Source of the DNA: Nocardia speluncae NBRC 108251
GTDB lineage: Bacteria > Actinomycetota > Actinomycetes > Mycobacteriales > Mycobacteriaceae
Reading direction: 5' to 3'
Length of the DNA stretch: 64,000 nucleotides
Assembly (NCBI RefSeq): GCF_001613245.1
Contig: NZ_BDBZ01000001.1
Coordinates: 248,001-312,000, forward strand
Shown piece after piece: positions 60,366 to 64,000 of the stretch. Below the pieces are notes generated by a model. That model was not told where the DNA came from. It was given only the letters and a program-made list of their open reading frames with translations, and did not search any database. Every line of letters begins with the position of its first letter. Within the stretch, counting starts at the first letter, position 1. The translations under genes and the position numbers were made by a program.

Positions 60366-61642
60366 GAAATCTCCTCGGCCAGGGCGCGGACACGGTCGGT
60401 GAAGCGGTCGATATCGTCGGTGCCGGTGTAGATCTGGGTACTGACCCGGACGGCGTCACCGGCGGCGCCACCCGGCACGCAATGCGCACCGGTGCGGACC
60501 AGGAAGCCGTATTCGGCGAGCACGAAACCCAGATCGGCCGCGGAGATGCCGTCGAGGGTGAACGAGACGATGCCATGGCCGGTATCGGGCCCGCCGTATG
60601 CTGGGCCGGGCAGGAAATCCACTCCGCCGATTTCACGTAGTCCGGCCAGCAATCGGTGCGTCAACGCGGTGTTGTGCGCCGCGACCGCGGACATCCCGTA
60701 CGACTCGAGGAGCTCGAGGGCGGTGCCGAGGGCGAGGATGCCCGGAATGTTGGGGGTGCCACCCTCGAGCAGCCCGGGCATCCCACCGGGTTCGATTCCG
60801 GTGGCGGTGAACCGTACATCTGTCGTCCCACCGGGCAGGAACGGACGCAGTTCCGGGTGGACCCGGCGGTGGCAGTACAAAATGCCGGTGCCGGGCGCGG
60901 CAAACATCTTGTGCGCCGCGAACACCGCGAAATCGGCGGCCAGCGCGGTCACCTCGACCGGGATATGACCGCCGCTCTGGCTGCAGTCGTAGCACAGGAG
61001 CACCTGCTCGGGTAGTAGCGAACGGATATCGTCCAGGACGGTCGCGCTACCGAAAACATGGTGCAGATGGGTGACGGTGAGCAGCCGGGTGCGCGGGCCG
61101 GCCTTCGCGACGATATCGGTGAGGTCGGCGGCCCCCGTTTCGGTCACCCGGTAGGGCACGAGATCGATCCGCCGACCGAATCGGGCAAGAGTGTCGCGCA
61201 GGAGATACCAGGGGTGGACGTTGGCGGCGTGGTCGCGCGGGCTGTAGAGGATCTCGTCTCCGTCGCGGAGGGCAGTGAGCCCCCAGCAGAGCGCGACGGC
61301 GTTCAGGGCCGCAGTCGCGCCGCCGGTGAAGACGATCTCATCGGAGTGGGCGGCGCCGACGAACCGGGCGGTATGTGCCCGCACCGCGGCGATCTGCTGG
61401 GTGAGCGCGGTCGCCCATGGATAGGTTCCACGGGCGGCGTTGGCCGTCGCGGACGCGTGATACTTCCGTACCGTCTCGATGACTGCGCGCGGCTTCTGCG
61501 TTGTGGCCGCACTGTCGAGATACACCTCGCCGGCCTCGGCGAGGGCGGGGAACGATTCCCGTACTTGTGGTGAGAACAGTGCGTCGGCAGTGGTGGGGCG
61601 GGCTTGCGCCGAGTGATCCCGGCCGGGCAGGGGGCATGGCAT
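60362..61642 (-). CDS. SufS/CsdA-like cysteine desulfurase (class V aminotransferase)
   Basis: The product has 426 residues from ATG 61642, eight bases after GGAGGGAG; an in-frame upstream start is less likely. The fold-type I PLP enzyme has YLDSAATTQKP, a TGGATAALNAVA loop, and PLP Lys in FAAHKMFAAPGTGILY. The Cys388 in RTGAHCVPG corresponds to the desulfurase cysteine (RxGHHC). It removes sulfur from cysteine as a persulfide, or acts as a related lyase. It heads the four-gene operon. As no SufBCD/IscU genes are near, it is probably dedicated to this pathway rather than Fe-S assembly. Confidence 0.85.
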   Translation of the reverse strand: MPCPLPGRDHSAQARPTTADALFSPQVRESFPALAEAGEVYLDSAATTQKPRAVIETVRKYHASATANAARGTYPWATALTQQIAAVRAHTARFVGAAHSDEIVFTGGATAALNAVALCWGLTALRDGDEILYSPRDHAANVHPWYLLRDTLARFGRRIDLVPYRVTETGAADLTDIVAKAGPRTRLLTVTHLHHVFGSATVLDDIRSLLPEQVLLCYDCSQSGGHIPVEVTALAADFAVFAAHKMFAAPGTGILYCHRRVHPELRPFLPGGTTDVRFTATGIEPGGMPGLLEGGTPNIPGILALGTALELLESYGMSAVAAHNTALTHRLLAGLREIGGVDFLPGPAYGGPDTGHGIVSFTLDGISAADLGFVLAEYGFLVRTGAHCVPGGAAGDAVRVSTQIYTGTDDIDRFTDRVRALAEEIS

Positions 61643-61801
61643 CGTGCTCGCTCCCTCCGCCGATCCGCCGGACTGCAACAACGATACCGATCAGCGGTAA
61701 ACACGCCCAGTATCTTTGGCAGGCAATCAGTTTGGGGTGGCCGGCAGGAGCTCTGCCGCCGCGTCCCCGGTTTTGTCGGGGGTGCACGTTAGGGTGCGCG
61801 T

Positions 61802-62221
61802 ATGTCCCTGAACCCCGAAGAACGACAGTCCTTCCTGGCCGAACCGCATATCGGTGCCCTGTCGGTTTCCGCCGGCCCGGACCGCGGGCCGCTGACGCTC
61901 CCGATCTGGTACCAGTACACGCCGGGCGAAGATCTGTGGGTCATCACCGGCCGGGAATCGGCAAAGATGCGGCGGATCCGCGCCGCGGGCCGGTTCAGCC
62001 TGATGGCGCAGCGGGTGCAGCCGACGGTCCGTTATGTGAGCGTGGAGGGGCCGGTCACTGCGGTGGAGCCGCTGCCGGATGCCCGCCACCGCGAGATGGT
62101 GGCGCGTTACCTTCCGCCGGACCAGGTGGAGGGCTACCTGGCCTTTGCCGCGGCCGAACTGGGGGAGCACGTGACAGTCCGGATGCGGCCGGAGCGCTGG
62201 CTTTCGGCGGATCTGGGCTGA
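61802..62221 (+). CDS. Pyridoxamine-phosphate oxidase-like flavin protein
   Basis: The product has 139 residues in the split-barrel fold of the PNPOx/F420-dependent family: LAEPHIGALSVSA, GPLTLPIWYQYTPGEDLWVI, then SAKMRRIRAAGRFSLMAQRV. Many members use FMN, heme or F420 as cofactor and reduce or bind small molecules. It diverges from the PLP operon with about 160 bases between starts, so shared regulation is possible. Confidence 0.75.
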   Translation: MSLNPEERQSFLAEPHIGALSVSAGPDRGPLTLPIWYQYTPGEDLWVITGRESAKMRRIRAAGRFSLMAQRVQPTVRYVSVEGPVTAVEPLPDARHREMVARYLPPDQVEGYLAFAAAELGEHVTVRMRPERWLSADLG

Positions 62222-62227
62222 ACGGGT

Positions 62228-62662
62228 TCAGTACCCGCCCTGTAGGTAGCCGACGAGCTGTTCACGCTCCGTCGTGAGTTCGGACAGCGCGCTCTTGACG
62301 ACATCGCCGATACTGACGATGCCGGTGAGGCGGCCCTGGTCGACCACAGGAAGATGGCGCACCCGGTGATCGGTCATGATCCCCCGGAGCCCGTCGACCC
62401 GGTCGCCGGGGCTGCAGGTCCGAACCTCGGTGGTCATGATCCGGGTGACCGGGAAGTCCAGGAGCGCCGCGCCGTGCCGGTGCAGGCCGCGTACGACATC
62501 GCGCTCGGAGACGATTCCGGCGATACGATTGCCGTCCGGGGAGACGACGGCGGCACCGATATTCTGTTCGTCCAGCAGTGCGAGTAACGCGCGGATATCC
62601 GTTTCGGGCCGGACAGTCGCAACGGTGCTGCCCTTGGTGTTGAGGATTTCGGCGATACGCAT
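62228..62662 (-). CDS. CBS-domain protein
   Basis: The product has 144 residues, placed at the second ATG (62662), where the family typically starts (MRIAEILNTKG). Two CBS motifs are evident: ALLDEQNIGAAVVSPDGNRI with GIVSERDVVRGLHRHG, and MTDHRVRHLPVVDQGRLTGI with VSIGDVVK. CBS pairs sense adenine nucleotides. It is a stand-alone protein of unknown target. Convergent with the PNPOx-like gene, whose stop is seven bases away. Confidence 0.88.
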   Translation of the reverse strand: MRIAEILNTKGSTVATVRPETDIRALLALLDEQNIGAAVVSPDGNRIAGIVSERDVVRGLHRHGAALLDFPVTRIMTTEVRTCSPGDRVDGLRGIMTDHRVRHLPVVDQGRLTGIVSIGDVVKSALSELTTEREQLVGYLQGGY

Positions 62663-62784
62663 GGTCACCATCCACATGAGCGCGGGATTTCAGAATCCCG
62701 CGGCCGGGGGAGGAATACCAGCACGAATCGGCATCGACCGGACGCCGTCGTATCGGCTGGGAAAGAAACAGCAGTCCAGTGGGG

Positions 62785-63051
62785 TTATTCGTCGTCGAGT
62801 CCGGCGGACAGGTAGGCCGCGGCGGCCAGCCACTGTCGGCATTGGGGGCCGTGGACATCGTGGATGTGCAGGATGGCGCGGGCCTGGCGGTAGGTGAGTA
62901 CCGGTGGTTCGGCGCTGCAGTCGGCGCCCGCCTCGGGCGCGAAGTGGTGCAAGGGTTCCGGTTTGTGCCCCAGGGTATGGGTACCGGGAACGCTTCCGAC
63001 GGCGTTCCGGTGGGGACTTCGGAATGGCTGGATCATTCGGTTGCCCCTCAC
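62785..63051 (-). CDS. Small hypothetical protein
   Basis: The product has 88 residues. Two cysteines and several histidines are present (LHHFAPEAGADCSAEP; HIHDVHGPQCRQW), with the end YRQARAILHIHD, then QCRQWLAAAAYLSAG resembling short conserved actinobacterial hypotheticals. No named family can be given. The start is uncertain; an internal ATG is available. It lies between CBS and methyltransferase genes on the same strand. Confidence 0.45.
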   Translation of the reverse strand: MRGNRMIQPFRSPHRNAVGSVPGTHTLGHKPEPLHHFAPEAGADCSAEPPVLTYRQARAILHIHDVHGPQCRQWLAAAAYLSAGLDDE

Positions 63052-63262
63052 GTGCGATGGTGCGGGGGCGACGTTCCGGCTCGGCGAAGCGACCGGAAGA
63101 TGGTGCGTATCGCCCCTCGTGGTGGTGCGAGTCTATGTCGCCGTCACTTACAAATGCAAGTACATCTGCAAACAACATTCGAAATTTCATTCGGCGCGAT
63201 GACCGGCCTTCTGCATGCCATCGGCCCAGCGGCACTGCGCTTCTCGCCGGTCGCGGGCCGGG

Positions 63263-64000
63263 TTACGGTTTGCGGGCCACGCCCCCGTACGCCGGAATCG
63301 GTCGGTCGCTGCGGGGTGCCGGTTCCTCCGGATACCACTGTGCCACCGAGGTGAATCCGGGATCGACCGGCTCGAGGCCGTCGAACAGCGCACGGATCTC
63401 GGACTGTGGCCGCGGCCGGTAGGACTCGCCACCGATATCGGCGGACTCGGCGCACAGTCGCACATAGCCGGCATCGTCATCGGTGCCGTCCCAGAGTACG
63501 AGGTAGCTGCCGGCGGTGGTCGATTCGAGCACGGTGTGCACGATGCGGCGCCTCTCCGCGACCCTCTGAGCGTGGCCGAGGACGCCCATGAACATCACCG
63601 CTACCGGCCGGGTGAAGTTCAGGATGTGGCGGGCGTCGGCTACGACGATCTCGGGGTGGTGGTAGTCGGTGTCGATATAGGTGGCGACCCCTTCGTCGGT
63701 GGTGCTGGTCAGCAGGGTGCGGGCGTGAGCCAGCACGACCGGGTCGTTGTCCACGTACACGATCCTGGATTCCGGTGCCACACTCTGGGCGACCTCGTGG
63801 GTGTTCTGCACGGTGGGTAGTCCGGTGCCGATATCGAGGAACTGACGAATCCCCTTCTCGGCGGCCAGGTATCGCACGGCACGGAAGAGGAACCGGCGTG
63901 ACTCCTTCGCCAGCGTCGAAATTTCGGGATAGACGGCGCTGCCCGCATCCGCGGCGATTCGGTCGACCTCGTAGTAGTCGCCGCCGCCCATCCAGTAGTT
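63263..64000 (-). CDS. DUF574-type SAM-dependent methyltransferase (5' end outside window)
   Basis: At least 245 residues. The frame is open at the right edge: residues NYWMGGGDYYEVDR continue upstream of the first Met, so the true start is outside. DUF574 signatures are clear: RFLFRAVRYLAAEKGIRQFL, DIGTGLPTVQNTHEVAQ, VYVDNDPVVLAHARTLL and VADARHILNFTRPVAV. The family is abundant in actinobacteria and its substrates are unknown. The stop is 210 bases from the small hypothetical gene. Confidence 0.88.
   Translation of the reverse strand, partial: NYWMGGGDYYEVDRIAADAGSAVYPEISTLAKESRRFLFRAVRYLAAEKGIRQFLDIGTGLPTVQNTHEVAQSVAPESRIVYVDNDPVVLAHARTLLTSTTDEGVATYIDTDYHHPEIVVADARHILNFTRPVAVMFMGVLGHAQRVAERRRIVHTVLESTTAGSYLVLWDGTDDDAGYVRLCAESADIGGESYRPRPQSEIRALFDGLEPVDPGFTSVAQWYPEEPAPRSDRPIPAYGGVARKP

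Noticed and set aside
1..64000. CRISPR arrays, tRNA or rRNA genes, insertion-sequence transposases
   Set aside because: No direct-repeat array, no cloverleaf-like or rRNA segment, and no transposase motifs were seen on either strand.

Overview
The window is high-GC actinobacterial DNA. Gene content points to a mycolic-acid actinomycete, most likely Nocardia or a close relative: a giant papain-fold toxin-like protein, DUF4254, DUF2784, DUF6191-like and DUF574-type proteins, TAXI solute-binding proteins paired with two-component genes, split NHEJ ligase and polymerase genes, and a long-chain acyl-CoA dehydrogenase. The genus is an inference from gene families, not from a search. I saw no rRNA, tRNA, CRISPR array or transposase gene.

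Layout. (1) 1-24.6 kb is one uninterrupted reading frame, open at the left edge: more than 8,200 residues of a mosaic protein with five papain-like Cys/His/Asp units, two tandem degenerate+intact HExxH protease pairs, two DUF1023-like segments, HTH-like segments, a DUF218 domain and a C-terminal nucleotidyltransferase-like tail. It looks like a polymorphic-toxin or effector polyprotein. A decayed sixth papain/HTH cassette follows (24.8-25.7 kb). (2) 26.2-28.9 kb is an O-methyltransferase/FAD-monooxygenase pair, probably natural-product tailoring. (3) 29.1-32.3 kb has a DUF4254 gene, an unusual cytochrome P450 and an SDR remnant. (4) 32.3-41.6 kb is a duplicated sensing locus: three TAXI-type binding proteins, two OmpR-type regulators, one intact histidine kinase and one kinase cut to a 50-codon stub, with a SUFU-domain gene and a second P450 inserted. 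No TRAP permease genes are visible. (5) 42-50.2 kb holds a GlxA-type regulator, a lipoprotein, a class III CoA-transferase, DUF2784, a zinc-knuckle SDR, an acyl-CoA dehydrogenase with its TetR regulator, and a membrane protein. (6) 50.3-55.3 kb on the minus strand holds LigD-type polymerase and ligase genes, a cold-shock-domain protein, an NfeD-like/flotillin pair, a TetR regulator and a DUF6191-like protein. (7) 55.6-62.2 kb has a PAP2 phosphatase and a tightly overlapped four-gene minus-strand operon: SufS-like enzyme, HMA-tailed protein of unknown function, Y4yA-like PLP enzyme, cysteine synthase-rhodanese fusion. A PNPOx-like gene diverges from it. (8) 62.2-64 kb has a CBS protein, a small hypothetical and an edge-truncated DUF574 methyltransferase.

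The most interesting systems are the giant mosaic protein with its internal duplications, the permease-less TAXI/two-component array caught during duplication and decay, and the PLP/rhodanese/HMA operon, which looks like an uncharacterised sulfur or amino-acid-derived pathway. All functions come from reading motifs by eye.
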